64,000 nt of DNA, from NCBI GenBank assembly GCA_036374835.1, contig DASUTB010000005.1, positions 1 through 64,000 on the forward strand, read 5' to 3'. Source of the stretch: DASUTB01 sp036374835 (GTDB lineage: Bacteria > Actinomycetota > Actinomycetes > Jiangellales > Jiangellaceae). Every line of letters begins with the position of its first letter. Position 1 is the stretch's first letter. The notes beneath the pieces are model-generated. The model was not told the DNA's origin, did not search any database, and worked only from the letters and a program-made list of their open reading frames with translations. Both the position numbers and the translations under genes were made by a program. This document shows, one piece after another, positions 53,161 through 61,546 of this stretch.

Positions 53161-54566
53161 GTAGAGCCGAGTCGTAACGCTGGGTCATGGTCGACGGGTT
53201 CCCGCAGGCGATGACCCAGCGGAATCGCGATGGTGAACGTTGTCCCGCGGTCGGGGCCGGAGTCGACCGAAACGGTTCCATGGTGAGCTTCGACAAGCTC
53301 GCGAACCACGGCCAATCCGATGCCGGAGCCGGTGACCATGCCGCTGTTCGGGCCGCGCCACCGGCGCTCGAACACGTGTGGCAGATCCGCGGCCGCGATG
53401 CCCGGCCCGGTGTCGGCGACGTGCACCACGCCCTGTTCGCCGTCGCTGAAGACGCGTACCGTGACCTCGTCCCCCGAGCGACCGAACCGGGCCGCATTGG
53501 TCAGCATGTTCACCATCACCTGGTGTATGCGGTCATGGTCGGCGCGGACCGGCACCGGGCCCGAGATCTCGCGGCGGACGGTGAGCCCAGCAGCTCGGAG
53601 GTGTGGTTCCTGGCTGTCGACTGCGCCGGCCACGACGGCGGCCAGATCGACGTCGGTCAGCTGCAGGGACGTCGACGCGGCTTCTGCCGACGCGAGTTGG
53701 GCGAGGTCGTCGACCACCCGCCCGAGGCGGAGTGCCTGGTCGTGCAGGCTGGCCAGCCGGGCCGGGTTCGGCTCACTGAGGCCGTCTCGTAGCTCCTCGA
53801 GCCCGGCCTGTAGCGCGGCGAGCGGGGTACGTAGCTCGTGCGCGACGTCCGCTGCTTGCCGCCGGCGAGTTTCCTCGGCGGCGGCCACCGCGTCCGCCAT
53901 GCTGTCGAAGGCCGTCGCGACCTCCCCGAGCTCGCCAGGGGGGCGGACGACGACTCGCGCGGACCGGTCGCCGCCGGCGAACGCGTGGGCCGTACCGGCG
54001 AGGGCGGCCAGCGGAGTGGTCAGCCGGCGGCTGACCCACAAGCTCACACCCAAGGCGATCCCGAGCGCGACGACGGCCGCGCCGGCGACCCACCACCAGG
54101 CAACGGAGCGGCCGCTGCCGGTCGCAAGTGGTGCCATCGAAATCAGCTGGACGGTACCGACCAAGCGGCCGTCGACCACAACGTCGGCCTCATCGCCCGG
54201 CGGACCGGTCGCGTGCTCGGCCCCGTGCCCATGCCGGCCACCCGGCATCGTCGTCGATACGACCGTTCCCGTCACATCCAGTACGGCGACCTGGGCGCCC
54301 GCGGCCCGGGCTACGGCATGGACGGAATCCAGGTTCGCCCCGGCCCATCCGCCCGCCGCCGCGTACGCGTCGGCCGCTTCGTCCGCCGCTCGCTCGGCCG
54401 TCTGCCGGCGTTCCTCGTGCTGGATCGTCGCCACGCCGCGGTCGGTGCCGATCAGGGCGGCGGCGGTAAGGACGGCGACCGAGGAGAAGGCGACGACGAC
54501 GAACGCGGCAAGCAGACGCCGGCCGAGCGGTCCGAGACCACGGCGTGCGGCTTCCATGGCGCTCAT
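53157..54566 (-). CDS. Two-component sensor histidine kinase
   Basis: A 469-residue inner-membrane kinase: TM1 (about 17-42), an extracytoplasmic sensor loop (about 43-155), TM2 (about 156-178), HAMP, dimerisation/phosphoacceptor domain with the His in DVAHELRTPLAALQ, and an ATPase domain (NMLTNAARFG, VADTGPGIA, TGSGIGLAVV). The sensor loop carries a His cluster, RHGHGAEH (about 111-118). Its ATG overlaps the response-regulator stop by 4 bp. The His cluster suggests a divalent metal or pH signal. Confidence 0.9.
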   Translation of the reverse strand: MSAMEAARRGLGPLGRRLLAAFVVVAFSSVAVLTAAALIGTDRGVATIQHEERRQTAERAADEAADAYAAAGGWAGANLDSVHAVARAAGAQVAVLDVTGTVVSTTMPGGRHGHGAEHATGPPGDEADVVVDGRLVGTVQLISMAPLATGSGRSVAWWWVAGAAVVALGIALGVSLWVSRRLTTPLAALAGTAHAFAGGDRSARVVVRPPGELGEVATAFDSMADAVAAAEETRRRQAADVAHELRTPLAALQAGLEELRDGLSEPNPARLASLHDQALRLGRVVDDLAQLASAEAASTSLQLTDVDLAAVVAGAVDSQEPHLRAAGLTVRREISGPVPVRADHDRIHQVMVNMLTNAARFGRSGDEVTVRVFSDGEQGVVHVADTGPGIAAADLPHVFERRWRGPNSGMVTGSGIGLAVVRELVEAHHGTVSVDSGPDRGTTFTIAIPLGHRLREPVDHDPALRLGST

Positions 54567-55267
54567 CTGTCTTTCGGCAGGGTCAACCGGTACCCGACGC
54601 CCAGGACCGTCTCGATGATGTCGCTGCCGCCGCCGAGCTTGTGGCGGAGGTTCTTGACGTGAGAGTCGATCGTCCGCTCGTACCCCGCGAACTCGTAACC
54701 GCGCACCCGGTTGACCAGCTCGTACCGGGAATACACCCGCTGGGGTGCCGACGCCATGGTGGTCAGCAGGCCCCACTCGGTGGGTGTCAGGTCCAGACTC
54801 ATCCCGTCGAGTTCGGCGGTGTGGCGCTGCTCGTCGATGAGAAGACGGCCGCCGCCGTAGGCGGAAACGCCGTTGGCTTGCGGCCGACCCGACGCCCTGC
54901 GGTTCAGCACGGCCTGGACGCGCAGTACCAACTCGGTCGGGGAGAACGGCTTAACCACATAGTCGTCGGCCCCTTGCCGCAGGCCATGGATGCGATCCTC
55001 GACGGTGCTGCGCGCGGTAAGGACCACCACGGGGACGCCGCCGGACTCGTGCGCCGCCGTCAGAACCTCCACGCCGTCGAGATCGGGTAGGCCGAGATCC
55101 AGCACGACAAGGTCGATTCCTCCGCCGGTTAGCTGCTCAAGCGCGTGAACGCCGGACCCGGTCGTGTGCACGACGTAGCCGGCGCGCTCGAGATAGCGGC
55201 GTAGCACGTCGCGGATCTCCCGGTCGTCCTCGACGACCATTACGGTGGTGCCCACATCTCCAGACAT
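54563..55267 (-). CDS. OmpR-family response regulator
   Basis: A 234-residue regulator. Receiver domain: acidic pair D14-D15 (MVVEDDREI), phosphoacceptor D57 (LVVLDLGLPD), Lys in YVVKPFSP; then an OmpR-type winged helix (LDLTPTEWGLLTTMASAPQRVYSRYELVNRV ... YERTIDSHVKNLRHKLG). It pairs with the kinase downstream (ATGA overlap). Two copies of CCTAGG 7 bp apart (55281, 55288) lie upstream and may be its own binding site. Confidence 0.92.
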   Translation of the reverse strand: MSGDVGTTVMVVEDDREIRDVLRRYLERAGYVVHTTGSGVHALEQLTGGGIDLVVLDLGLPDLDGVEVLTAAHESGGVPVVVLTARSTVEDRIHGLRQGADDYVVKPFSPTELVLRVQAVLNRRASGRPQANGVSAYGGGRLLIDEQRHTAELDGMSLDLTPTEWGLLTTMASAPQRVYSRYELVNRVRGYEFAGYERTIDSHVKNLRHKLGGGSDIIETVLGVGYRLTLPKDR

Positions 55268-55376
55268 ATGGCACCGAGCGCCTAGGTCCTAGGGGTCGAA
55301 CGGCCCCGCTGCATGGTCCAACAGTCACCAGGTCGAGCGCAGCACAAATCCATTTAGCCGAATCCCGATTGAGGTC

Positions 55377-55415
55377 TAGTCAAGCGACTCGTTTGCTCGT
55401 ATGTTAGCGCTATCA
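55377..55415 (+). promoter_or_regulatory. Promoter/operator of the ribose-type sugar importer
   Basis: TAGTCA (55377-55382), a 17-bp spacer and TATGTT (55400-55405) form a weak promoter. TGTTAGCGCTATCA (55402-55415) is a 14-bp near-palindrome matching the LacI/GalR-type core TGTTAGCGCTAACA at 13 of 14 positions. No LacI gene is at this end of the window, so the controlling protein may be remote. Confidence 0.55.
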
Positions 55416-55468
55416 TCTGATGATTACGTTGCTCCGGCGACGTGCCGAGGCGATCCCAAGGAGGGGCG

Positions 55469-56593
55469 ATGTCGAAAGGACAGCTACATCTTCCGGGAGC
55501 CATGCGGGCGGGAATGTCCAGGCCGATGGCATCCAGGCGTGATCTGTTGAAGGCGATGGGTGTGACCGCAGCCGCGGGCGCGCTCGCGGCCTGCACCGGG
55601 GACGACAACGGGAACGGGGAAGCCGCCGACAATGGCAACGGCGGGAACGGAGGCGGCGGCGCCGGGAACTTTCCGGAGACGCCGGCATGGAACTTCGTGT
55701 TCGTGAACCACGTGACCACCAACCCGTTCTTCGTGCCGACGCAGTACGGAATCGAAGACGCGTCGGCCATGTTGGGGACCGAGTTCCAGTGGTCCGGGTC
55801 GGAGACGTCGGAGATCTCGGAGATGGTCGATGCCTTCGACACGGCACTCGCCGGAGGCGCGGACGGCATCGCCGTGTCGCTCGTCGACCTGGAGGCGTTC
55901 AACGGGCCGATCGAGCGGGCTCTGTCGGAGGGGGTTCCCGTCCTGTCGTACAACGCCGACGCGCAGAACCAACGGCTCGCTTATGTAGGCCAGGACCTGT
56001 ACGGCTCGGGCTACGCGATGGGCCAGCGCATCGTCGAACTGGTCGGCGATGGCAAGGTGGGACTCTTCATCGCCACCCCGGGTCAGTTGAACATCCAGCC
56101 GCGGATCGACGGCGCCCTCGACGCGATTCGCGATTCAGGTGCCGACATCGACGCTCAGGACATCGCGTCCGGTGCCGAGTTGCCCGACGAAGTCAACGCG
56201 GTCGAGTCGTGGTACCTGGGCAACCAGGACGCGACCGGCATGTTCGCCGTCGACGCCGGGTCCACTCAGGCCGTCGGCCAGATCGTCGAGCAGCAGAACG
56301 CCCGCGACAACAACCTACGCGGCGCCGGCGGGTACGACCTGCTGGAGGAGACCGTCCGGCTGGTCTCGGACGGCGTGCTCGACTTCACCATCGACCAGCA
56401 GCCCTACCTGCAGGGCTTCCTGCCGGTCCTCTACCTCTACCTGTACAAGCTTTCCGGCGGAGTCGCGACGCCGCCGGAGACCAACACCGGCCTAGTGTTC
56501 CTCGACCAGGATTCGGCACAGTTGTTCCTCGAGACCGAAAGCAGGTTCGAGGGCGACTCGGAGGAGCAGAAGATCGTCGAGCCGGTCAACTGA
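55469..56593 (+). CDS. Sugar-binding lipoprotein of a ribose-type ABC importer (Tat-exported)
   Basis: A 374-residue binding protein of the periplasmic-binding-protein type I (RbsB-like) fold: FVFVNHVTTNPFFVPTQYGIEDAS, GADGIAVSLVDLEAFNGPI, GYDLLEETVRLVSDG. The signal carries a twin-arginine motif (ASRRDLLKAMG) followed by a lipobox LAAC, so it is probably folded and exported by Tat, then lipidated. ATG 55469 has GGAGGGG upstream. It begins the operon binding protein, permease, ATPase. The ligand is unknown; the oxidoreductase and isomerase-like genes downstream suggest a sugar or cyclitol. Confidence 0.88.
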   Translation: MSKGQLHLPGAMRAGMSRPMASRRDLLKAMGVTAAAGALAACTGDDNGNGEAADNGNGGNGGGGAGNFPETPAWNFVFVNHVTTNPFFVPTQYGIEDASAMLGTEFQWSGSETSEISEMVDAFDTALAGGADGIAVSLVDLEAFNGPIERALSEGVPVLSYNADAQNQRLAYVGQDLYGSGYAMGQRIVELVGDGKVGLFIATPGQLNIQPRIDGALDAIRDSGADIDAQDIASGAELPDEVNAVESWYLGNQDATGMFAVDAGSTQAVGQIVEQQNARDNNLRGAGGYDLLEETVRLVSDGVLDFTIDQQPYLQGFLPVLYLYLYKLSGGVATPPETNTGLVFLDQDSAQLFLETESRFEGDSEEQKIVEPVN

Positions 56594-56606
56594 AGCGAGT
56601 TCGAGC

Positions 56607-57626
56607 ATGACGACGACGAGAGAACCCGACAGCGCCCGGGCGGCACCGCCCACCCGGGCGCTGGGCCCGCGTGTGGTGGATGTGATCTTCCGGCGCCGCG
56701 AGGCATCGATCCTGCTGGTGACGCTGGCGCTGTTCGTCTATTTCAGCTCGGTGAACTCGGCCTTCTTTTCCGAGGCCAATATGCGGGTCCTCTCGCACTT
56801 CACCTATCCCATCGCCATGATCGCCCTTGGCCAGGTGATGCTGCTGGTCTGCGGCCAGCTCGACCTCTCGGCGGGCCATGTCTTCGCATTCACGCCGTTC
56901 GTCTTGCTGTTCTTCATCGAGGCCGGCGTTCCGACGGCGATCGGGGTGGTCTTGGCCGTGGCGGCGGCCAGTGGCGTCGGACTCCTCAACGGATTGATCA
57001 CAGTCAAGATCGGTGTCCATCCGTTCATCACGACGCTCGGTATGGCATTCGTCTTGCAGGGCAGTACGCTGATCATCGCCGACGGCCGGCCGACAACGCC
57101 GCCCGACCTTGGGAGCGTCGAGTCCGAAATCTTCGGCAGGTTCCCGTTCGTGGGCATCATGTGGGCGGTCGTTCTGACCGCACTGATGTACGTCGTGCTC
57201 ACCAACACGCGCTGGGGGATCTATACCTTCGCCACCGGAGGCAACCCGCTCGGCGCGCGGGAGGCGGGCGTGCCGATCGACCGCATCAAGATCGGGAATT
57301 TCATGATGTGCTCGGCGCTCGCGGGCTTCGCCGGAACCCTGGAGGGATACCGGATCAGCTCGTTCGACCCGTTGTCCGGCGGGTTCACCACGATGTTCTT
57401 CGCGATCTCGGCTGCTGTCATCGGTGGCACCGCACTCGCAGGTGGCTCCGGCACGATCATCGGCGGCTTCCTCGGCGCGCTGTTTATCGGGGTGCTGCGC
57501 GACGGGTTCACCATCGAGGGCATCAGCTCGTTCCAGTTGTTCATCTATCTTGGAGTTGCGATCATCATCTCGATGGTGCTGAACGTCTGGCTGTCCCGAC
57601 TACGTCGGGGGGCGATGTTGTCATGA
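56607..57626 (+). CDS. Ribose-type ABC importer permease (RbsC-like)
   Basis: A 339-residue inner-membrane permease with about ten hydrophobic segments. The signature region VPIDRIKIGNFMMCSALAGFAGTLEGYRISS and GGTALAGGSGTIIGGFLGALFIGVLRDG match RbsC/XylH-type CUT2 permeases. It starts 13 bp after the binding-protein stop and its stop overlaps the ATPase ATG. It would form a homodimeric channel. Confidence 0.9.
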   Translation: MTTTREPDSARAAPPTRALGPRVVDVIFRRREASILLVTLALFVYFSSVNSAFFSEANMRVLSHFTYPIAMIALGQVMLLVCGQLDLSAGHVFAFTPFVLLFFIEAGVPTAIGVVLAVAAASGVGLLNGLITVKIGVHPFITTLGMAFVLQGSTLIIADGRPTTPPDLGSVESEIFGRFPFVGIMWAVVLTALMYVVLTNTRWGIYTFATGGNPLGAREAGVPIDRIKIGNFMMCSALAGFAGTLEGYRISSFDPLSGGFTTMFFAISAAVIGGTALAGGSGTIIGGFLGALFIGVLRDGFTIEGISSFQLFIYLGVAIIISMVLNVWLSRLRRGAMLS

Positions 57627-58411
57627 GCACAGACCAATCGGTCGACGGATACGCGATCCGCACCGAGAACATCGCCAAGAACTTCGAGGCCGTAGTGGCG
57701 CTCGAGGACGTGTCCATCGAGTTGCAGCGCGGTGAGGTGCTGGGCCTGATCGGCGACAACGGCGCCGGCAAGTCCACGCTGATCAAGATTCTGACCGGGT
57801 TCCACCGGCCCGACAGCGGCCGGATCTTCATCAACGGCGAGCAGGTCACCCCGCGGTCGCCGTCGCATGCCCGCAGCCTCGGGATCGAGACCGTGTACCA
57901 GGATCTGGCCCTCGTCAACGAGCTGCCGGTGTACATGAACATGTTCCTCAACAAGGAGCTGCGTCGTGGCCGGTTACCGCTGCTGAACAAACGCAAGATG
58001 AAGCAGATGGCGCGGGAGCACCTCGATGACATGGGTGTCCAGTTGTCCTCGGTCGGAACTGAGGTCACCTTCCTGTCCGGAGGGCAGCGGCAGGCCATCG
58101 CCGTCGCACGGGCGGTCTATTCAGACGCGAGCATCTTCCTGCTCGATGAGCCGCTCGCGGCGATGGGTGCCAAGGAGAGCGCGATCATCCTCAACCTGAT
58201 CCGGGACCTGAAGCGCAAGGGCGACGTGTCGATGATGCTCATCGCCCACAACTACACGCAGGTCGTCGATGTCTGCGATCGGGTGTGCCTGCTCCAGCAC
58301 GGCCAGATCACTTACAACAAGCCGGTGGGTGAGACCTCTGTGCAGGAACTGACCGAACTGGTGGCGGCCGAGTACCGGCTGGGCAACAACGGCAACGCTT
58401 CGGGCAAATAG
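57623..58411 (+). CDS. Ribose-type ABC importer ATPase, single-domain
   Basis: A 262-residue ATPase with Walker A GDNGAGKST, signature FLSGGQRQAIAVARAV, Walker B IFLLDEPLAAMG and the H-loop in LIAHNYTQ. It carries one nucleotide-binding domain, whereas RbsA-type proteins carry two (about 500 residues); the single-domain form is known as FrcA-type and would dimerise. ATG 57623 overlaps the permease stop (ATGA). The regulator gene follows after 60 bp. Confidence 0.88.
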   Translation: MSTDQSVDGYAIRTENIAKNFEAVVALEDVSIELQRGEVLGLIGDNGAGKSTLIKILTGFHRPDSGRIFINGEQVTPRSPSHARSLGIETVYQDLALVNELPVYMNMFLNKELRRGRLPLLNKRKMKQMAREHLDDMGVQLSSVGTEVTFLSGGQRQAIAVARAVYSDASIFLLDEPLAAMGAKESAIILNLIRDLKRKGDVSMMLIAHNYTQVVDVCDRVCLLQHGQITYNKPVGETSVQELTELVAAEYRLGNNGNASGK

Positions 58412-58471
58412 CGCCCCCTTGCGCGGCGCCGTTCCGGCCGAAGGGGGCGGGATAGTGTATTCATATGACCA

Positions 58472-59182
58472 TTGGGCGGCGTCGTGGCGGAGCATAAGTT
58501 CCAGGGTCGGGGCTTGCACGGACGCATCGTCCATGAGCTCGGCGGTCGCATCGTCGGCGGCGCCATCGTGCCGGGACAGGCGCTACCGACCGAAGACGAG
58601 CTGGGCGCAGAGCTGGGCGTGAGCCGGTCGGTTCTGCGGGAGGCGATCAAAGTGCTGGCCGGCAAGGGTCTGGTTGAGGTGCGGCCGAAGATCGGCACCA
58701 GGGTCCGGCCGCGCCGCAGCTGGCATCTGCTCGATCCGGAAGTGGTCCGCTGGCAGTTCGAACGGTTACCGGCGGCCGACGACCTTGTCGAGCTGTCCGA
58801 GGTCAGAGCGGTCGTCGAGCCGTCGGCCGCACGTTTGGCGGCGCGCCGGCGTACCGATGCCGACCTCGCCGACATCGAGGCGCACTGTAGGCGGATGGAA
58901 TCCGCTGCTGCCGAACCCGTCGCCTTCCGGACCGCTGAACTCGATTTCCACAGTGCCGTGGTGGACGCATCGCACAACACCATGCTGTCGCACATGGGCG
59001 CGGTCATCAGGGTTGCGCTGAGTGCCGTCCCGTCCAACGGTCAGGAGCGGGTGAAGGACGGGACGGCCCGCCACCGCGCCGTGCTCGACGCGATCGACCG
59101 GCACGACCCCGCTGCCGCGGAGAAAGGGATGCGAGCGCTCCTCGACCGGCAACGTCCACAGACTACGAAGGAGGAATTGTGA
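58472..59182 (+). CDS. GntR/FadR-family regulator (FCD domain)
   Basis: A 236-residue regulator. N-terminal winged helix: GGAIVPGQALPTEDELGAELGVSRSVLREAIKVLAGKGLVEVRPKIGTRV. C-terminal all-helical FCD domain (AELDFHSAVVDASHN, DGTARHRAVLDAI), a fold that often binds a metal-coordinated sugar acid. The frame starts with TTG 58472, 8 nt after a possible TATTCA box; GTG 58484 is an equally good start. It overlaps the oxidoreductase gene (ATTGTGACC) and lies at the centre of the sugar locus, so it probably controls it. Confidence 0.86.
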   Translation: MGGVVAEHKFQGRGLHGRIVHELGGRIVGGAIVPGQALPTEDELGAELGVSRSVLREAIKVLAGKGLVEVRPKIGTRVRPRRSWHLLDPEVVRWQFERLPAADDLVELSEVRAVVEPSAARLAARRRTDADLADIEAHCRRMESAAAEPVAFRTAELDFHSAVVDASHNTMLSHMGAVIRVALSAVPSNGQERVKDGTARHRAVLDAIDRHDPAAAEKGMRALLDRQRPQTTKEEL

Positions 59183-60183
59183 CCGATCCAGTCCGCTGGG
59201 GGGTCGTGGGGAATGCGGCGATCGCCCGGAAGAAGGTGATACCGGCGATGCAGCGCGCCGCGAACTGCGAAGTTCTCGCCATCGCGTCCCGCGAGCCGGA
59301 GCGCGCGGCCGACGCTGCCGGGTCTCTGGGCATCGCCAGATCGTACGGCTCCTACGAAGCGCTTCTCGGTGACGAGGACATCGACGCCGTCTACATCCCG
59401 TTGCCCAACTCCATGCACGCCGAGTGGACGCTGAAGGCCGCCGCGGCCGGAAAGCACGTGCTGTGCGAGAAGCCGTTGGGAATGAACGAGGCAGAAGCGA
59501 CCACCATGGTGGAAGGGTGCCGGGGCGCCGGTGTCCTGCTGATGGAGGCGTTCATGTACCGGCTGCACCCGATGTGGGCACGGGTGCGGGAGCTGGTGAC
59601 GGCGGGCCGCATCGGAGAGTTGCTCGCGATCCAGTCCTTCTTCTCGTACACCAATACCGACCCGGCGAACATTCGCAATATCGCCGAACTCGGTGGCGGC
59701 GCGCTGATGGACATCGGGTGCTACCCGGTCAACGTCGCCCGGATGATGTTCGGTGCCGAGCCGACGGACGTCCAGAGCGTACTCCGGCGTGATCCGCGGT
59801 TCGGCACCGACGTGCTCACCTCCGCGGTGCTGGACTTCGACGGCCGCCACGCCACGTTCACCTGCTCGACCCAGCTGCAAGACGACCAGCGCGTCCACCT
59901 GATCGGAACCGAGGGCAGGCTGTTGGTCGAGATTCCGTTCAACATCCCGCCCGACCGTCCAACCCGAGTCTTCTTCTCGACCGGCGGAAACGCCGGTGCG
60001 GTCCCGCCGGTGCCGCCGAGCAGCGAGGTCATCGAGATACCCGCAGCCGACCAGTACCAGGTCCAGGTCGAGCAATTCGCGTCCGCGGTACGGGACGGGA
60101 CGCAGCCACCCATCCCGGCCGAGGACGCGATCGCGAACATGGCGGTCATCGACAAGGTGTTCGCCGCCGCCCGGCCGCACTGA
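59179..60183 (+). CDS. Gfo/Idh/MocA-family oxidoreductase
   Basis: A 334-residue NAD(P)-dependent dehydrogenase. N-terminal Rossmann fold begins RWGVVGNAAIARKKVIPAM; the family Glu-Lys-Pro motif is in HVLCEKPLGMNEAEA, and the substrate side carries DIGCYPVNVARMMFGAEP, with the Asp and His/Cys positions of the class. Family members oxidise sugars, cyclitols and sugar acids. GTG 59179 overlaps the regulator stop; AAGGAGG precedes it. Its stop abuts that of the convergent isomerase-like gene (TGATCA) with no space between. Confidence 0.9.
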   Translation: MTDPVRWGVVGNAAIARKKVIPAMQRAANCEVLAIASREPERAADAAGSLGIARSYGSYEALLGDEDIDAVYIPLPNSMHAEWTLKAAAAGKHVLCEKPLGMNEAEATTMVEGCRGAGVLLMEAFMYRLHPMWARVRELVTAGRIGELLAIQSFFSYTNTDPANIRNIAELGGGALMDIGCYPVNVARMMFGAEPTDVQSVLRRDPRFGTDVLTSAVLDFDGRHATFTCSTQLQDDQRVHLIGTEGRLLVEIPFNIPPDRPTRVFFSTGGNAGAVPPVPPSSEVIEIPAADQYQVQVEQFASAVRDGTQPPIPAEDAIANMAVIDKVFAAARPH

Positions 60184-61305
60184 TCAGCGCAGGCCGAGCA
60201 ACAGGTCTGTGATGAGCCGATCCAGCCGATCATGCTGGTGCCCGTTCTCGACCAGCGCGTCCAAGTCGAAATTCCGGCCGGCCAGCTGCTGCGCCTCCGC
60301 TGTGCTGTAGCGCCCGACGGCGGACTCGGACAGCTCGCGGACTCCCGCTTCGGCGACGGCCGCTTGGATATCCGGATCGTCGGCGAACCGCCGCACCTTG
60401 GCGGCAAGGGCGGAATATGTCCGCATCCATCCGGCTGCGAAGTCCCACACGTCACCGCCGTACTCTCCGCGATACGGCCTGGGGCCGAAGTGGCGTGGAC
60501 CGAGATAGCCCGACTCCTCGAGGATCTTCACGAGGAAGAACATGTCCTTGAGCCCGGCTGAGCCTTGGGTGACGTTGAGATCGATGGCGGCGAGCCGGCC
60601 CGACCAGATGGCTTGGGCGACGCCACGGTATGTGCTTTGGCTGGACTCCAGCGTCGCCGTCGGAAGCAACCCGACCATGTCCGGGTGGTCCAGCATCTCG
60701 ATGAACGCCAGCGCGTGCCCGATGGTCGGCAGCACCGCGTTGCCGGTCGGTTCACCTGCTCCGGGTGCGAGGGCGAAGGTAATCGGGTAGTCCTGGTCGC
60801 GGACGCGCCCGCACAGGAAATTGATCGCTTCGCGATACCGGTCAAGTGCCTCGGTAGGCGTGCCGGCCGCTGTTGCCGCAATGCCTTCATGGGCAGCATT
60901 GAGGACATGGATCGGCGCGCCGAGCTCGGCGCCGAGCTCCACGGCACGCAACGACTTCTGGAGCGCGCACCTACGCACGTCACCATCGGGTGCGGTGAAC
61001 GCACCGCCGGCGAAGACGGGATGCCGCGACAGGTCGGTCGCGAACATCGAGACAGCCACACCGGTGTTGTCCAGCGCGGCCTGGAACTTGCCGAGTACGC
61101 TGTGCCGCTCCTGCGGCGTCGCGCCGGGTGGGAAAAGCTCGTCGTCGTGGATGGCGACGCCCCATGCTCCGATCTCGGCAAGGCCGTGGACGAAGTCCCA
61201 CGGCTCGATCAGTAGCGGTGCGGAGTCGCGAGTTGGATCCGGCCCCGGGCTCGGCGGTAGGCCGAAGCTGAAGCGGCGCTCTGGGGAGGTATGAAGGTCG
61301 GTCAT
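60184..61305 (-). CDS. Xylose-isomerase homologue lacking metal ligands (pseudoenzyme?)
   Basis: A 373-residue protein aligning end to end with actinobacterial xylose isomerase (XylA, about 388 residues): RFSFGL opening, IHDDELFPPG, HPVFAGGAFTAPDGDVRR, PTIGHALAFIEMLDHP, GYLGPRHF, YSTAEAQQ and the LDRLITDLLLGLR end. The catalytic-base His (H53, XylA H54) remains. The metal sites do not: E181 is A180, K183 is G182, E217 is T216, H220 is L219, D287 is G274, and a ten-residue gap removes the loop with D255 and D257. Only D245 (D242) survives. W16, F94 and W137 of the pocket are P, S and N. The frame is intact and codon use normal. GAGGAG precedes the ATG. Isomerisation by the usual mechanism seems impossible; the present role is unknown. 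Confidence 0.86.
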   Translation of the reverse strand: MTDLHTSPERRFSFGLPPSPGPDPTRDSAPLLIEPWDFVHGLAEIGAWGVAIHDDELFPPGATPQERHSVLGKFQAALDNTGVAVSMFATDLSRHPVFAGGAFTAPDGDVRRCALQKSLRAVELGAELGAPIHVLNAAHEGIAATAAGTPTEALDRYREAINFLCGRVRDQDYPITFALAPGAGEPTGNAVLPTIGHALAFIEMLDHPDMVGLLPTATLESSQSTYRGVAQAIWSGRLAAIDLNVTQGSAGLKDMFFLVKILEESGYLGPRHFGPRPYRGEYGGDVWDFAAGWMRTYSALAAKVRRFADDPDIQAAVAEAGVRELSESAVGRYSTAEAQQLAGRNFDLDALVENGHQHDRLDRLITDLLLGLR

Positions 61306-61327
61306 CGTGTGCTCCTCGCCCGTTCGA

Positions 61328-61534
61328 TTAGGTCCGTTGATCCGTACGGCTCGGGTCAGTGAGGGCGTGCGACAGAGCCGGCCCGGCAGCGCCGAGCAAT
61401 GGCGCGTGCGCGTCGAGTGCCGCGGGGACGGATCGTTGCCAACTGGCCGGGAGCCTCCAGGGCGTGACTCGCAGCTCCTCGGGCGCGACGCCCCGGGACG
61501 CGCGCTGCATGTGGTCGCTCAGTGCCCCCATCAT
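61328..61534 (-). CDS. Possible 68-residue protein upstream of the isomerase-like gene
   Basis: An open frame on the same strand as the isomerase-like gene, ending 22 bp before its ATG. It starts ATGATG; ACAAAT lies 6 nt upstream as a possible leaderless -10 box, and a TGGATTATCCA palindrome (61547-61557) precedes that. Third-position GC is about 80%, as in real genes nearby. The sequence (MMGALSDHMQRASRGVAPEE, then Pro/Ala-rich) matches no family I know. Without it, 61306-61694 would be a 389-bp gap with no gene. Confidence 0.4.
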   Translation of the reverse strand: MMGALSDHMQRASRGVAPEELRVTPWRLPASWQRSVPAALDAHAPLLGAAGPALSHALTDPSRTDQRT

Positions 61535-61546
61535 GACCCCATTTGT

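Noticed and set aside
55281..55293. CCTAGG repeats as a phase-variation or recombination site
   Set aside because: Two hexamers 7 bp apart upstream of a response regulator are better read as its own binding site; no recombinase is near.
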